From positions 802,977 through 866,976 of the forward strand of contig NZ_JACIDH010000001.1 of the NCBI RefSeq assembly GCF_014196255.1: DNA of 64,000 nt, given 5' to 3'. Below are positions 1 to 9,203 of the stretch, in pieces. Made by a program: the position numbers and the translations under genes. Position 1 is the first letter of the stretch, and each line of letters opens with the position of its first letter. Source of the DNA: Sphingomonas pseudosanguinis. GTDB taxonomy: Bacteria > Pseudomonadota > Alphaproteobacteria > Sphingomonadales > Sphingomonadaceae. The notes under the pieces are model-generated. The model was not told the DNA's origin and did not search any database. It saw nothing but the letters and a program-made list of their open reading frames with translations.

Positions 1-487
1 CCACGTCCTGGGTCAGGACGACGTCGATATGGTCGCCGGGAAACACGAATCCCGCCACCCCGGTCTGCGCCGACACCGGCACCGTCACCGCGCGCATTCC
101 CGGGGTCAGCGCGGCGGCCAGGAAGCCGCGATCACCCGATTTGACGACCGCGCCTTGCGTCAGCGGCTGGCCGGCGGTGATCGCGAAGCGAACCACCGTG
201 CCCAGCAGCTTGGACATATCGGTCTGGTCCTTCAGGAAATAGGCGCCGCCGACCAGCTCCTTGGGCCAGGGCTGGAACTTCAGGGATGCGGAATCGATGA
301 TGGTCCCGACCGGCAGCGCGCGCGTCGCGACCAGGATTTCGGGGCCGGGTTCGGGCGGGGGCGTGACGATGACGGCGGCACCCGCCTGGGGCGCGGCGCT
401 GCCCGCCGTCAGCGTGCGCGCGAACACGGCGGTCATCCCTGCGACCAGCAGGGCGCCCACCAGCAGTAAGATCTTGCGACTGTCCAT
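1..487 (-). CDS. cpaB: Flp pilus assembly protein CpaB, N-terminal part (runs off the window)
   Basis: The 162 visible residues begin MDSRKILLLVG, a single N-terminal membrane anchor (about residues 5-24), followed by a short Pro-rich linker (TPPPEPGPE). A SAF-type domain follows, with the family phrases LVATRALPVGTII, GQPLTQGAVV and GMRAVTVPV. CpaB/RcpC proteins act in the periplasm of the Tad (tight adherence) type IVc pilus machine, next to the secretin CpaC. The gene lies 52 bp downstream of cpaA on the same strand, the usual order of the Tad locus, so more cpa genes are expected to the left of the window. The start is the only plausible ATG next to the hydrophobic anchor. The C-terminal part is missing only because of the window edge. 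Confidence 0.88.
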   Translation of the reverse strand, partial: MDSRKILLLVGALLVAGMTAVFARTLTAGSAAPQAGAAVIVTPPPEPGPEILVATRALPVGTIIDSASLKFQPWPKELVGGAYFLKDQTDMSKLLGTVVRFAITAGQPLTQGAVVKSGDRGFLAAALTPGMRAVTVPVSAQTGVAGFVFPGDHIDVVLTQDV

Positions 488-539
488 CCTGCGTTCTTCG
501 GCTTTCGTGCCGGGCATCCCGCCCGATAAGTTTGGCGTA

Positions 540-1025
540 TCAGCTATGCGAAAAGGGGTTAAATATCGGTTCCTGCAGGATCAGCAGCCCAGCCATCGCG
601 ATGGCCACGCCGTAGGGAACCTCGATCGCATCGCCGCCGCGCGCACGCCGCAGCCGATGGTCGATCAGCATCGTCAGCGTCACGACCCCGCCGAGCAGCG
701 ACATCAGCACCAGCATCCGCAGCAGCACGCCCAGCGGCAGCCACAAGGCGAGCGCCGCGATCATCTTCACGTCGCCGCCGCCCATCATCCCGACCCGAAA
801 GGCCAGCGCAAAGAGCAGGAACATGCCGACCGCCCCGCCGATCTGCAGCAGCGCATCGGGCCAGAGCGGCAGGCCCGATGCCCACCACCACAAGGGGGCG
901 ATCAAGGCGATCGCGATATTCTTGCGATCGGCGATCTCGCGAGTGCGCGCATCCTCGATCCCGGCGGACAGCAGCAGCAGGCCGAGCGCGCAGAGCAGGG
1001 CAATACGGATGACGGACCAGTCCAT
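540..1025 (-). CDS. cpaA: Tad pilus prepilin peptidase CpaA (A24 family)
   Basis: This 161-aa polytopic membrane protein starts MDWSVIRIALL. It carries the two Asp motifs of A24 aspartyl peptidases: an early D in GIEDARTREI (about residue 25) and the GGGDVKM motif (about residue 87). These enzymes cleave the short leader of Flp-type prepilins at the inner membrane. The length matches the short CpaA/TadV type, which lacks the methyltransferase domain of PilD. The longer open frame upstream overlaps the divergent hydrolase gene and has shadow composition, so the ATG at 1025 was chosen. cpaB follows after 52 bp. No Flp pilin gene is visible upstream; the next gene there is divergent. Confidence 0.9.
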   Translation of the reverse strand: MDWSVIRIALLCALGLLLLSAGIEDARTREIADRKNIAIALIAPLWWWASGLPLWPDALLQIGGAVGMFLLFALAFRVGMMGGGDVKMIAALALWLPLGVLLRMLVLMSLLGGVVTLTMLIDHRLRRARGGDAIEVPYGVAIAMAGLLILQEPIFNPFSHS

Positions 1026-1077
1026 AGGGCAAAAGCTCCTAGACGGCGGGGCTTTCCAAACCGTAACCGGGGATCGA

Positions 1078-2016
1078 ATGACCGATGCGCCCGCTTCCGC
1101 CCTTGCCCTTCGCCGCCGCTTTCCCGCATCGGCGCGCCTGTCGCGCTGGGCGGCGCCCGATGGCTGGTCGCATCGGCGGTTCGACTGGGCGGCGGTGCGG
1201 CCCGTCGGGCGGTTGCTGTTCCAGACCGGGCGTGCCGACATCATCGAGAAATATCTGGAGGTCTTCGCCCATCTGGTCGAACGCGGCTGGAGCGTCACCG
1301 CCTTCGACTGGCGCGGGCAGGGGGGATCGGGGCGGCTGAGCCCGGACCCGCATGTCGGGCATGGCGGCGACTTTTCGATACTGGTCGACGATCTGCGCGC
1401 CTTCTGGGCCGAATGGCGGGGCGAGGCGGACGGCCCGGCCGTGCTGCTCGGCCACTCGATGGGCGGGCATCTGGCGCTGCGGGCCATGGTCGAAGGCGCG
1501 GTCGTCCCGGATGCGCTGATCCTGGTCGCGCCGATGCTGGGCCTGCGCCTGCCGTTCGGGCCGGGCCTGAGCGCGGCGATCATCGGTTGCATGGGCAGCG
1601 CATGCCCCACGCGCGGCATCTGGCGCGCGCGCGAATCGGCGGGCATGCACACGCGGCAACGCAATCTGACCCATGATGTCGGCCGCTATGAGGACGAGGC
1701 CTTCTGGTATGCGCGGCATCCCGAACTGGCGCTGGGGCCGCCAAGCTGGGGATGGGTGGCGGCCGCACTTCGCTCTATTGGGGGATTGATAACCGACACG
1801 CGGCTCGACGCGATGACGGTGCCGACGCTGATGCTGCTGGCCGATGCCGACCGGCTGGTCGACCCGGATGCCGCCGCGCGGACGGCCGCGCGGATCGGCG
1901 CACGGCTCGTCCGCTTCGGACCCGAGGCGGCGCACGAGCTACTGCGCGAGGCGGACCCGGTGCGTTTGCGCGCGTTGGCGGCGATCGATGCCTTTCTGGA
2001 CGAGATCGCGCGGTGA
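1078..2016 (+). CDS. Alpha/beta hydrolase, lysophospholipase-like (serine aminopeptidase S33 type)
   Basis: The 312-aa protein has the nucleophile elbow GHSMGG with Ser127, an oxyanion-region motif FDWRGQGGSGR (about residues 76-86), an acid in LLADADRLVDP, and a late His in EAAHELLRE. This is the monoglyceride lipase/lysophospholipase branch of alpha/beta hydrolases; the substrate cannot be read from the sequence. No signal peptide is evident, so it is probably cytosolic. The ATG at 1078 was chosen because the longer frame upstream runs through the divergent cpaA gene. Its TGA overlaps the GTG of the next gene (GTGA at 2013-2016), so the two are probably translated together. Confidence 0.85.
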   Translation: MTDAPASALALRRRFPASARLSRWAAPDGWSHRRFDWAAVRPVGRLLFQTGRADIIEKYLEVFAHLVERGWSVTAFDWRGQGGSGRLSPDPHVGHGGDFSILVDDLRAFWAEWRGEADGPAVLLGHSMGGHLALRAMVEGAVVPDALILVAPMLGLRLPFGPGLSAAIIGCMGSACPTRGIWRARESAGMHTRQRNLTHDVGRYEDEAFWYARHPELALGPPSWGWVAAALRSIGGLITDTRLDAMTVPTLMLLADADRLVDPDAAARTAARIGARLVRFGPEAAHELLREADPVRLRALAAIDAFLDEIAR

Positions 2017-3092
2017 CCTGGGACATCGCGATCATCGGCGCAGGCATGGCCGGGGCGAGCCTGGCCGCCGCCATCGGTCCCCGTGCGCGCGTCGTCCTGA
2101 TCGAGGCGGAGGATCTGCCCGGCCGTCATGCGACGGGCCGGTCGGCGGCCTTCTGGTCGGAAACCTATGGCGGCCCGGCGGTGCAGCCGCTGACCACCGC
2201 CTCCGGCCCCGCCTTGCGCGATGGCGGCTATCTGACGCCCTTGGGGTCGCTGCATATCGGGCGGCGCGAGGATGCGGGCCGGATCGACCGACTGCTCGCC
2301 GATTTCGAGGGCAGCGGTGTCGAGTTGCAGCGCGTCGATCCCGCCGCGCGTGTGCCAGGCCTTCGCCCCGAATGGGTGCACGGCGTGTGGGAGCCGAGCT
2401 GCGCCTATATCGATGTCGCCGCGCTGCATGCCGATTATCTGGCGGCGGCGAAGGCGGCGGGTGCCGCGCTGATAACCGATGCCGCGCTGCTGACGGCGGA
2501 GCGGCGCGACGGCATATGGCGGCTGGAGACCAAGGCCGGCCCGGTGCGGGCGCGGCTGCTGGTCAATGCGGCGGGCGCCTGGGCCGATACGGTCGCCGGC
2601 ATCGCGGGCGCGGCGCCGATCGGTATCACCCCCTATCGCCGCACGATGATGCAACTGCGCACCGACCCGCCCGCGCCCGCCGGCCTGCCGCACGTCATCG
2701 ACATCAACGGCCGATTCTATTTCAAGCCCGAGGCCGGCGGCCGGCTCTGGCTGACCCCGCATGACGAGACGCCCAGCGTCCCCTGCGACATCGCGCCTGA
2801 GGAATGGGACGTGGCGGTGGCGATCGACCGGCTGGAGAAAACGGTCGACTGGCACGTCGAAGCGGTCGAGCGCCGCTGGGCCGGCCTGCGCAGCTTCGCC
2901 CCCGACCGCGCGCCGGTCTATGGGTTCGACCCGAAGATGCCGGGCTTTTTCTGGTGCGCAGGGCAGGGCGGCTTCGGCATCCAGACCGCGCCGGCGGCGG
3001 CGGCGTTGGCGGCGGGATTGCTGCTGGGGGAGAAGGATGTGCCTGCGGGGGTGGATGCGGCACGCTATGGCGTGGGGCGGTTTTTAGCCTAG
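2013..3092 (+). CDS. FAD-dependent amino-acid oxidase-like protein (DAO family)
   Basis: The 359-aa protein starts at GTG with an N-terminal Rossmann dinucleotide-binding motif, IAIIGAGMAGASLAAAIG, followed by an acidic residue at the end of the second strand (VVLIEAED). The C-terminal part has the DAO-family ending FFWCAGQGGFGIQTAPAAAAL, which closes the FAD site. The closest described groups are glycine/D-amino-acid oxidases and glycerol-3-phosphate-like dehydrogenases, which oxidise an amine or hydroxyl carbon using FAD. The substrate is unknown. The gene is coupled to the preceding hydrolase by a 4-base overlap, so the two may act on one compound; that is inference. Confidence 0.82.
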   Translation: MTWDIAIIGAGMAGASLAAAIGPRARVVLIEAEDLPGRHATGRSAAFWSETYGGPAVQPLTTASGPALRDGGYLTPLGSLHIGRREDAGRIDRLLADFEGSGVELQRVDPAARVPGLRPEWVHGVWEPSCAYIDVAALHADYLAAAKAAGAALITDAALLTAERRDGIWRLETKAGPVRARLLVNAAGAWADTVAGIAGAAPIGITPYRRTMMQLRTDPPAPAGLPHVIDINGRFYFKPEAGGRLWLTPHDETPSVPCDIAPEEWDVAVAIDRLEKTVDWHVEAVERRWAGLRSFAPDRAPVYGFDPKMPGFFWCAGQGGFGIQTAPAAAALAAGLLLGEKDVPAGVDAARYGVGRFLA

Positions 3093-3350
3093 CGTTGCAT
3101 TTGACCGCTATCGCTAAAACCTGGACGCTTCGGCAGGCAATCTAGCTGGCCGAAAGCAGCCATTCGTTCCGCGCGATCATTCCCATTTCGCCATCCTCAA
3201 GGGCCAGTTTCGGGAAAACGCAATCGGGAACATATTCTGGGAAAGTGGACGCTTCGGGCATCATACGGTGCGATCGCCAGGGCGGCATTCCCCACAACGG
3301 GTTCGTTTTCGGGAAGGGTCGTGTTCGGCCGAGGCGCCGGCTAGGTATGG
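3093..3350. other. 258-bp spacer without a recognisable gene
   Basis: I see no coding frame with protein-like composition here. The sequence is less GC-rich than its surroundings. It contains CCGAAAGCAGCCATTCG around 3150-3166 and two similar pieces, GGACGCTTCGGCA (3123) and GGACGCTTCGGGCA (3247), which look like worn repeat remnants. Together with the following acetyltransferase it forms a patch unlike the flanking genes. Confidence 0.4.
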
Positions 3351-3887
3351 ATGATGTCCTTTCTTGATGCCGCATCCAGCGAAGGGCCGTTTGTCCTCAC
3401 AGAGCACGATGCCGTCGACGTTCTTGACCTGTATGCTCGGTGTATCGACTACTTCATGTTGCAGGACGGGGAGCCGGCGACGCTGGCGGATGCGATCGAG
3501 CTGTTCTGGGATGTTCCGGAGGAAAAAAGTGCGGTCGATCAGACCGTAATGGGCTGGCGGGGCGAGAATGGGCTCATGGCGGTGGGCGCCATTCTACGCG
3601 ACTACCCAAGCAATGGTGTCTGGTATCTCGGGTTCATGATCGTTGATGCAGCCGCCAGAGGAAAAGGCATCGGCAGGTCTATCTATGACGTGATCGAGCG
3701 ATGGGCGGTGGATCGCGGCGCGCAGGAAATACGCCTTGCCGTGCTTGAGGTGAACGGGGCAGCGGAAAGGTTCTGGCGGTCGCTAGGTTACAGAGAGCTT
3801 CGGCGGGTCGGTCCTGACACGTTCAAGGCGCGAAGCCATCATCGCGTTGAGCTGTGCCGGCTTTTAGGCGGCAATCTGCCCGCGTAG
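3351..3887 (+). CDS. GNAT-family N-acetyltransferase
   Basis: The 178-aa protein has the acetyl-CoA site of GNAT enzymes: the strand YLGFMIVDAAARGKGIGRSIYDVIERWA (about residues 88-115; the R/Q-x-x-G-x-G/A part is RGKGIG), then EIRLAVLEVNGAAERFWRSLGY, the classic N-x-x-A-x-x-F/W-x-x-x-G-F/Y element. It should transfer acetyl from acetyl-CoA to an unknown amine. Two ATGs lie side by side (3351 and 3354) with only a weak ribosome-binding site, so the start is uncertain by one codon. Codon use is less GC-biased than in the neighbours, which suggests later acquisition. It is convergent with rnhA and stands alone. Confidence 0.8.
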   Translation: MMSFLDAASSEGPFVLTEHDAVDVLDLYARCIDYFMLQDGEPATLADAIELFWDVPEEKSAVDQTVMGWRGENGLMAVGAILRDYPSNGVWYLGFMIVDAAARGKGIGRSIYDVIERWAVDRGAQEIRLAVLEVNGAAERFWRSLGYRELRRVGPDTFKARSHHRVELCRLLGGNLPA

Positions 3888-4031
3888 CCCGGCTCGTGGG
3901 TGCAATTGGCATTCCCGATCCTTTTTGGGAAAGGTGGGATGGCGCAGCGTCGGCTGTGGGGGCGGCATCCTCATAAGCGGAATGTCCGCCACCCATTCAT
4001 TTCACCCTTTGTCGACGTGGCGGCGTTCGTC

Positions 4032-4469
4032 CTACTTCCGAAACGTCTCCGCCGCATCGCTCGCCAGCTTGTCGGCGCGTTCGTTGTCCGGGTGGCCGGC
4101 ATGGCCCTTCACCCATTTCCATTCGATCTGGTGGCGCTCCGCCGCCGCGAGCAGCGCCTGCCAGAGTTCGGCGTTCTTGACCGGCTTCTTGTCCGCCGTG
4201 CGCCAGCCGTTGCGCTTCCAGCCGTGAATCCATTTGGTCAGGCCGTCCATCACGTATCGGCTGTCAGTCGACAGCGTGACGGCGCAAGGACGCTTCAGGG
4301 CGTTCAGCGCCTCGATCGCCGCCATCAGCTCCATACGGTTGTTGGTCGTCAGGGCCTCGCCGCCCGACAATTCCTTTTCATGCACGCCCGATCGGATCAG
4401 CGCGCCCCAGCCGCCGGGGCCGGGATTGCCCTTGCACGCGCCGTCGGTGGCGATCTCGACCGGGGTCAC
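4032..4469 (-). CDS. rnhA: Ribonuclease HI
   Basis: The 145-aa protein has all four catalytic carboxylates of bacterial RNase HI: Asp in [17 protein letters not shown], Glu in [13 protein letters not shown], Asp in STDSRYV, and Asp in [14 protein letters not shown]. It degrades the RNA strand of RNA-DNA hybrids in the cytosol. The length matches the family (about 145-155 aa). The start is GTG at 4469, overlapping the TGA of thrB (4466-4468), which gives the protein start TPVEIATDG expected for the family; the longer upstream frame belongs to thrB. It is the last gene of the ispH-thrB-rnhA operon common in Alphaproteobacteria. Confidence 0.95.
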   Translation of the reverse strand: MTPVEIATDGACKGNPGPGGWGALIRSGVHEKELSGGEALTTNNRMELMAAIEALNALKRPCAVTLSTDSRYVMDGLTKWIHGWKRNGWRTADKKPVKNAELWQALLAAAERHQIEWKWVKGHAGHPDNERADKLASDAAETFRK

Positions 4470-5419
4470 AGTCCGGCCTTTCCATCGCGATAGGCGATAT
4501 AGCGCCGCCAATAGGCGAGCGGGTCCTTGCGCGTCACCAGCGCGTCGGCGGGGGTGTTGAGCCAGTCCCAGGCGCGCGACAGGGCGAAGCGCAGGCATGC
4601 CCCCATGGCCAGCTTGGCGAAGGCCGCGCGCTCGGTGTCGGTCAGCGGGAAGTGGCGTTCATACCCCTCGATCAGCGCCCCGCCGATCTCGGGCGCATAG
4701 GTCTCGCCGCTGGCATCGAAGCTCCACGCCGAGTGCATGACGGCGAGGTCGTAGACCCGGTAATCGGTGCAGGCGAAATAGAAGTCGATCAGCCCCGTGA
4801 CCGTGTCGCCCAGCACCAGCACATTGTCGGGGAACAGGTCGGCATGGATGACGCAGGTGTCGAGCGCCTGATCGTCCCAGCCGTCGAGCACCGCGTCCAG
4901 CGCCTCGCCCATCGCGTCGTGCAGGCCCGGCGCGATCCGGTCGAGGTCGCGCCCGCATTGCGCGAACAGCGGCCGCCAGCTGGCATGGCCCATCGAGTTC
5001 TCTCGGCGCTGCGGGAAGTCGGCGACCGCCCGGTGCATCGCGCCCATCGCATCCGCCGCCGCCAGCGCCTGCGCCGGGGTAGGGTGGGACAGCGATACGC
5101 CGGTCAGGAACTGGATCAGGCAGGCGGGGCGGCCCGCCAGTTCCTGAATCTCGACGCCCTCACGGTCCTTGATCGCGGGCGGCACGGGCAGGCCCTTGGC
5201 CGCCAGATGGTCGAGCAGTGCGAGGAAGAAGGGCAGGTCGCCCGCCGCCACGCGCTTTTCGTACAGCGTCAGGATGAAGCGCGCGGTCGTGGTGTCGACC
5301 AGATAATTGCTGTTCTCGACGCCTTCGGCGATCCCCTTGGCGGAGATCAGTTGGCCAGCGTCATAGCGTGCCAGAAACGCGGACAGCGCCTCGGCCGAAA
5401 CCTGCGTATAGACGGCCAT
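4466..5419 (-). CDS. thrB: Homoserine kinase, ThrB type II (aminoglycoside-phosphotransferase fold)
   Basis: The 317-aa protein begins [16 protein letters not shown], typical of the alphaproteobacterial ThrB that uses the APH kinase fold rather than the GHMP fold. It shows the catalytic loop [11 protein letters not shown] and the metal-binding GLIDFYFA segment. It phosphorylates L-homoserine with ATP, the step before threonine synthase in threonine synthesis. It starts 3 bp after the ispH stop and overlaps the rnhA start, so all three genes are probably one transcript. Length and motifs are normal. Confidence 0.95.
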   Translation of the reverse strand: MAVYTQVSAEALSAFLARYDAGQLISAKGIAEGVENSNYLVDTTTARFILTLYEKRVAAGDLPFFLALLDHLAAKGLPVPPAIKDREGVEIQELAGRPACLIQFLTGVSLSHPTPAQALAAADAMGAMHRAVADFPQRRENSMGHASWRPLFAQCGRDLDRIAPGLHDAMGEALDAVLDGWDDQALDTCVIHADLFPDNVLVLGDTVTGLIDFYFACTDYRVYDLAVMHSAWSFDASGETYAPEIGGALIEGYERHFPLTDTERAAFAKLAMGACLRFALSRAWDWLNTPADALVTRKDPLAYWRRYIAYRDGKAGL

Positions 5420-5422
5420 GGG

Positions 5423-6379
5423 TCAGGCGGCCGCTTCCAGCCCGCGCGGCAGCTTGAAGGCGATGGTCTCGCGCGTCGTCTCTTCCTCGCGCTCGGTAAC
5501 GGCGAAGCGCTCGGACAGACGATCGACCAGTTCGCGCACCAGCAGCTCGGGCGCGGAGGCGCCGGCGGTCAGGCCCAGCGTCTTCACGCCGTCCAGGAAG
5601 GCCCAGTCGAGTTCGGCGGCGCGCTGGATCAGTTGCGCGCGCTTGCCCGCCCGCTCGGCCACTTCGACCAGCCGCAGCGAGTTGGAGGAGTTGGGCGCGC
5701 CGATCACCAGCACCGCGTCGCACTCGGCGGCGATCGCCTTGACGGCTGCCTGACGGTTCGAGGTGGCGTAGCAGATGTCCTCGCCGCGCGGCCCCTGGAT
5801 CGTCGGGAACCGGCTCTGCAACGCCGCGATGGTGGCGGCGGTGTCGTCGACCGACAGGGTGGTCTGGGTCAGGAAGGCGAGGTTGTCGGGGTCGGCGGGC
5901 GTGAACGCCTCGACATCGGCGACGGTCTCGACCAGCGACATCGATCCCTGCGGCACTTGGCCAAAGGTGCCGATGACTTCCGGGTGGCCGGCATGGCCGA
6001 TGAAGACGATGTGGCGGCCCATTTCGACCAGCCGTTCGGCCTGGCGATGGACCTTCGACACGAGCGGGCAGGTGGCGTCGAAATATTCCAGGCCCCGGCT
6101 CTCGGCATCGGCGGGCACCGACTTCGGCACGCCGTGCGCGGAGAAGACGACATGCGCGTTGGCCGGCACCTCGTCCAGTTCCTCGACGAAGATCGCGCCC
6201 TTGGCCTTCAGGCTGTCCACGACGAACTTGTTGTGGACGATCTCATGCCGGACATAGACGGGCGCGCCATGCTTTTCGAGCGCCAGCTCGACGATGCGGA
6301 TGGCGCGGTCGACGCCCGCGCAGAAACCGCGCGGGGCGGCGATCAACAGGTCGAGCGGCGGCTTCGGAGCATCGGTCAT
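5423..6379 (-). CDS. ispH: 4-hydroxy-3-methylbut-2-enyl diphosphate reductase
   Basis: The 318-aa protein has the three cluster-binding cysteines of IspH in their usual contexts: [12 protein letters not shown] near the N-terminus, [11 protein letters not shown] near the middle, and ICYATSNRQ near residue 200. It also has the [10 protein letters not shown] and SAHGVP motifs. It catalyses the last step of the MEP isoprenoid pathway, giving IPP and DMAPP. The start at 6379 ([13 protein letters not shown]) places the first motif at the standard distance; the longer frame upstream runs into the divergent lipoprotein gene. It is the first gene of the operon with thrB and rnhA. Confidence 0.96.
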   Translation of the reverse strand: MTDAPKPPLDLLIAAPRGFCAGVDRAIRIVELALEKHGAPVYVRHEIVHNKFVVDSLKAKGAIFVEELDEVPANAHVVFSAHGVPKSVPADAESRGLEYFDATCPLVSKVHRQAERLVEMGRHIVFIGHAGHPEVIGTFGQVPQGSMSLVETVADVEAFTPADPDNLAFLTQTTLSVDDTAATIAALQSRFPTIQGPRGEDICYATSNRQAAVKAIAAECDAVLVIGAPNSSNSLRLVEVAERAGKRAQLIQRAAELDWAFLDGVKTLGLTAGASAPELLVRELVDRLSERFAVTEREEETTRETIAFKLPRGLEAAA

Positions 6380-6481
6380 GGATGCGGCTCTACGCCATTG
6401 CTTGCGTGCGTCCAACCCGGTTCCTATGCTGGCGGCCAAACCGGCATCCTGCTTCGGCATCCAGAATAGGCGTTTCGACCT

Positions 6482-7120
6482 GTGAAAGCATCGTTTCTCG
6501 CTCCCGTCGCCCTTGCGCTCGTTCTGGGGGGCTGTGCCCGTACCGGTGAGATCGACGCCTCGGGCGGCATCACCGCCGTCCGCTCGGCCTGTCCGGTGGT
6601 CGGCGTCGCGGCGGGGACCGGCGACATCACGCTGTTCAAGACGCCGGGCGCGACCGACGAGGGCGCGATCGATCTGGTCGCCAACATGACCAATGTCCGC
6701 TCGACCTGCGCCGATGCGGGGGCGGACATCGTCACCACCGTGACCTTCAATGTCGAGGCGCGGCGGACCGACACGGCGGCGGCGCGCGACGTGACGCTGC
6801 CTTACTATGTCGCGATCGTGCGCGGCGGCACCAATGTCGTCGCCAAGCGGGTGGCGCAGGTGAGCGTCCATTTCGACGCCGGCCAGGCGCGCGGGCAGGT
6901 GGCGGGCGAGGCCTCGACCACCATCGCGCGGTCGGCGGCGACTTTGCCCGACGATGTCCGCGAGAAGCTGACCCGCCGTCGCAAGGCCGGTGACGAGGAT
7001 GCGGCGGTCGATCCGCTGAGCCAGCCCGAGATCCGCCAGGCGGTGGCCAGCGCCAGCTTCGAGGCGCTGGTGGGGTTCCAGCTGACCGAGGCGCAGCTGA
7101 AGTACAACGCGACTCGGTGA
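6482..7120 (+). CDS. Putative lipoprotein of unknown function
   Basis: The 212-aa protein starts at GTG with a lipoprotein signal peptide ending in the lipobox LGGC ([18 protein letters not shown]), so it should be lipid-anchored in the envelope. The mature part is soluble and rich in beta-type sequence, with no motif I recognise. Phrases such as [23 protein letters not shown] and [11 protein letters not shown] are consistent with a conserved alphaproteobacterial hypothetical. The gene is divergent from ispH with a 102-bp spacer and stands upstream of the gcv leader. No function is proposed. Confidence 0.75.
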   Translation: MKASFLAPVALALVLGGCARTGEIDASGGITAVRSACPVVGVAAGTGDITLFKTPGATDEGAIDLVANMTNVRSTCADAGADIVTTVTFNVEARRTDTAAARDVTLPYYVAIVRGGTNVVAKRVAQVSVHFDAGQARGQVAGEASTTIARSAATLPDDVREKLTRRRKAGDEDAAVDPLSQPEIRQAVASASFEALVGFQLTEAQLKYNATR

Positions 7121-7127
7121 CCCAGCC

Positions 7128-7258
7128 GCCCCTCCACCACGCCCTGCGGGCGCGGTCCCCCTCCCCAAGCGAGCTTGGGGAGGAATGAGTGTCGTCTGCA
7201 AATCCTCCCCATCTCTGATGGGGAGGGGGACCGCTCGCGAAGCGAGTGGTGGAGGGGT
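7128..7258. repeat. Long intergenic palindrome, type I (diverged copy)
   Basis: Outer arms CCCCTCCACCACGC and GTGGTGGAGGGG enclose two smaller hairpins, CCTCCCCAAGCGAGCTTGGGGAGG and CCTCCCCATCTCTGATGGGGAGG. The layout matches the other long palindromes of this window. It lies after the lipoprotein gene, before the gcv leader, and could fold as a strong cruciform or RNA stem. Confidence 0.8.
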
Positions 7259-7354
7259 TTCTCCCGACCAATCCCACAATCCACAACATTGATCGCACCC
7301 GCCGCCGTTCCCGATTGACTTGACGCAACCCGCCCGGCAGAGGGCGCGGCGTCG

Positions 7355-7374
7355 ATGTCGGACATGTCCGACAT
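7355..7374. promoter_or_regulatory. Perfect 20-bp palindrome just upstream of the glycine riboswitch
   Basis: ATGTCGGACATGTCCGACAT is its own exact reverse complement. It can also be read as two tandem copies of TGTCSGACA. It ends about 2 bp before the first aptamer stem. TTGACT/TTGACG at 7315-7325 is a possible -35 box, which would place the palindrome near or over the transcription start. An operator for a dimeric regulator is the most likely reading; the protein is unknown. Confidence 0.5.
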
Positions 7375-7375
7375 A

Positions 7376-7590
7376 GGCGCGCGCGGGAGAGCGCCGGGTT
7401 CATCTTTCAGGTGACGACAACCCGGCCGCCGAAGGAGCAACCACCCCGGAATCTCTCAGGCAAATGGGACCGCGCGATCGCCATCGACACTCTGGAAAGC
7501 GCGCCTCGGCCTCGGGCCGTCGTGCCACCGAAGGGGTAAGCCGGAATTTCCGGCGAAAGCTCTCAGGTTCCGTGACAGAGGGGGATCGGA
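7376..7590 (+). ncRNA. Tandem glycine riboswitch upstream of the gcv operon
   Basis: Two glycine aptamers lie in tandem. The first (about 7376-7475) has the conserved pieces GGGAGAGC, GCCGAAGGAGCAA and TCTCAGGCAAATGGGACC. The second (about 7488-7590) has CTCTGGAAAGC, ACCGAAGGGGTAAGCC and CTCTCAGGTTCCGTGACAGAGG. This is the classical tandem architecture that turns on glycine cleavage genes when glycine is high. Downstream, AGGACATTTGCGTCCCT (7598-7614) can form a small stem that may belong to the expression platform near the gcvT start. Boundaries are approximate. Confidence 0.93.
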
Positions 7591-7645
7591 TCGGGTAAGG
7601 ACATTTGCGTCCCTAGCCGACACCCTTTTGACGGAGACCGGCCCC

Positions 7646-8821
7646 GTGAGCGACGCAACCGACCTGAACGTAGAAGACGCCCCCGAGGGTCAGGAGATCA
7701 TCCAGACGCTGCCGCTGGACGCATGGCATCGTGCGCGCGGCGGGCGGATGGTCCCGTTCGCGGGCTATGAAATGCCGGTCCAGTATGAAGGCATCATGGC
7801 CGAGCATCTCTGGACCCGCGAGTCGGCAGGTCTCTTCGACGTCAGCCATATGGGCCAGGTGGTCTTCACCGGCGAGAACGGTTTGGCCCCGGTCATCACC
7901 GCGCTCGAAAAGGTCCTGCCGGGCGACATCACGGGTCTCGGCGATCGCAAAAACCGCTATTCGCTGCTGCTGAACGAAGAGGGCGGCATCCTCGACGACC
8001 TGATGGTGACGAAGCGCACCCTGGACGGCGCCGAGGAACTCTACATGGTCGTCAACGGCGCGACCAAGTATGACGACATCGCCTATCTGCTCGACTTCAT
8101 CCCTGATGATGCAACGCTGAACCTGCTCGACGAGCAGGCGCTGCTGGCGCTCCAGGGGCCCAAGGCGGTCGATGCGCTGTCGCGGATCGTGCCGGGCGTC
8201 GAGGCGCTGGTGTTCATGACTGCCGCCGACTTCGTGTGGAACGACGTGCCGCTGTGGATCAGCCGCTCGGGCTATACCGGCGAGGACGGCTACGAAATCT
8301 CGATCCCGGCCGAGCATGCCGCCGCTTTCGCCGATCTGTTGTGCGAGCAAGCGGAAGTGAAGCCGATCGGCCTGGGCGCGCGCGACTCGCTGCGTCTGGA
8401 GGCGGGGTTGCCGCTCTACGGCCATGACCTCGATCCCGAGACGACGCCGGTGATGGCCGATCTGGGCTTCGCGCTCGCCAAGAAGCGTCGCGAGGCGGCC
8501 GACTTCCTGGGTGCCGAGCGTATCCTCGCCGAGCGCGAGAACGGCCCCGCCGTCAAGCGTGTCGGCCTGACCGTCGCGGGTCGCCAGCCGGTGCGCGAAG
8601 GTGCCTCGGTGGTCGCCGAGGACGGTTCGGTCATCGGCCGCGTGACCAGCGGCGGCTTCGCCCCCTCGATGGGCGCGCCGATCGCCATGGCCTATGTGCC
8701 GACCGAGCTGGCCGTCCCCGGCACCAGCGTCAAACTGCTTCAGCGCGGCAAGACCCATGACGCCACCGTCACGGCGATGCCCTTCGTCCCCCATCGTTAC
8801 GTTCGTTCAGGAGCCAAGTGA
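7646..8821 (+). CDS. gcvT: Glycine cleavage system T protein (aminomethyltransferase)
   Basis: The 391-aa protein takes the methylene group from aminomethyl-lipoyl GcvH to tetrahydrofolate, releasing ammonia. Recognisable GcvT elements are [43 protein letters not shown] and [20 protein letters not shown] (split over about residues 230-270), plus a C-terminal barrel with [12 protein letters not shown]. The GTG at 7646 was chosen over the TTG at 7628 because GGAG lies at 7633-7636, at proper spacing. It is the first gene behind the tandem glycine riboswitch; gcvH starts 2 bp after its stop. Confidence 0.95.
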   Translation: MSDATDLNVEDAPEGQEIIQTLPLDAWHRARGGRMVPFAGYEMPVQYEGIMAEHLWTRESAGLFDVSHMGQVVFTGENGLAPVITALEKVLPGDITGLGDRKNRYSLLLNEEGGILDDLMVTKRTLDGAEELYMVVNGATKYDDIAYLLDFIPDDATLNLLDEQALLALQGPKAVDALSRIVPGVEALVFMTAADFVWNDVPLWISRSGYTGEDGYEISIPAEHAAAFADLLCEQAEVKPIGLGARDSLRLEAGLPLYGHDLDPETTPVMADLGFALAKKRREAADFLGAERILAERENGPAVKRVGLTVAGRQPVREGASVVAEDGSVIGRVTSGGFAPSMGAPIAMAYVPTELAVPGTSVKLLQRGKTHDATVTAMPFVPHRYVRSGAK

Positions 8822-8823
8822 CC

Positions 8824-9195
8824 ATGAGCCGCTATTTCACCGAAGATCATGAGTGGATCGACGTCGACGGTGATGTCGGCACGGTCGGCATCTCCGATTA
8901 TGCGCAAGGAGCCCTGGGCGACATCGTGTTCGTCGACGTCCCCGAGGAAGGCCGCGAGCTTTCCAAGGGCGACGAGGCCGCCGTGGTCGAGTCGGTCAAG
9001 GCCGCGTCGGACGTCTATGCGCCCGTCTCGGGCACTGTGGTCGAGGGCAATGCCCAGCTGGCCGACGAGCCCGCGCTGGTGAACAGCGACCCCGAAGGCG
9101 AGGGCTGGTTCTTCAAGATCACGCTGTCGGACGCGTCCGAGCTGGACGGCCTGATGGACGAAACCGCCTACGCCGCGTTCGTCGCGAAACTCTGA
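8824..9195 (+). CDS. gcvH: Glycine cleavage system H protein (lipoyl carrier)
   Basis: The 123-aa protein carries the lipoylated lysine in [17 protein letters not shown]. The N-terminus [14 protein letters not shown] is the standard GcvH start. The lipoyl arm shuttles the aminomethyl group between GcvP and GcvT and is reoxidised by the L protein, whose gene is not in this window. The ATG at 8824 is used, with AGGAG overlapping the end of gcvT; a GTG two codons earlier is less likely. Length is normal. Confidence 0.96.
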   Translation: MSRYFTEDHEWIDVDGDVGTVGISDYAQGALGDIVFVDVPEEGRELSKGDEAAVVESVKAASDVYAPVSGTVVEGNAQLADEPALVNSDPEGEGWFFKITLSDASELDGLMDETAYAAFVAKL

Positions 9196-9203
9196 TCTTC
9201 TTA

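Noticed and set aside
3142..3375. 77-codon minus-strand frame in the spacer before the GNAT gene
   Set aside because: No ribosome site, and the sequence looks like degraded repeat DNA.
4652..6469. 605-codon plus-strand frame opposite thrB and ispH
   Set aside because: Spans two real minus-strand genes and the start region between them; no domain.
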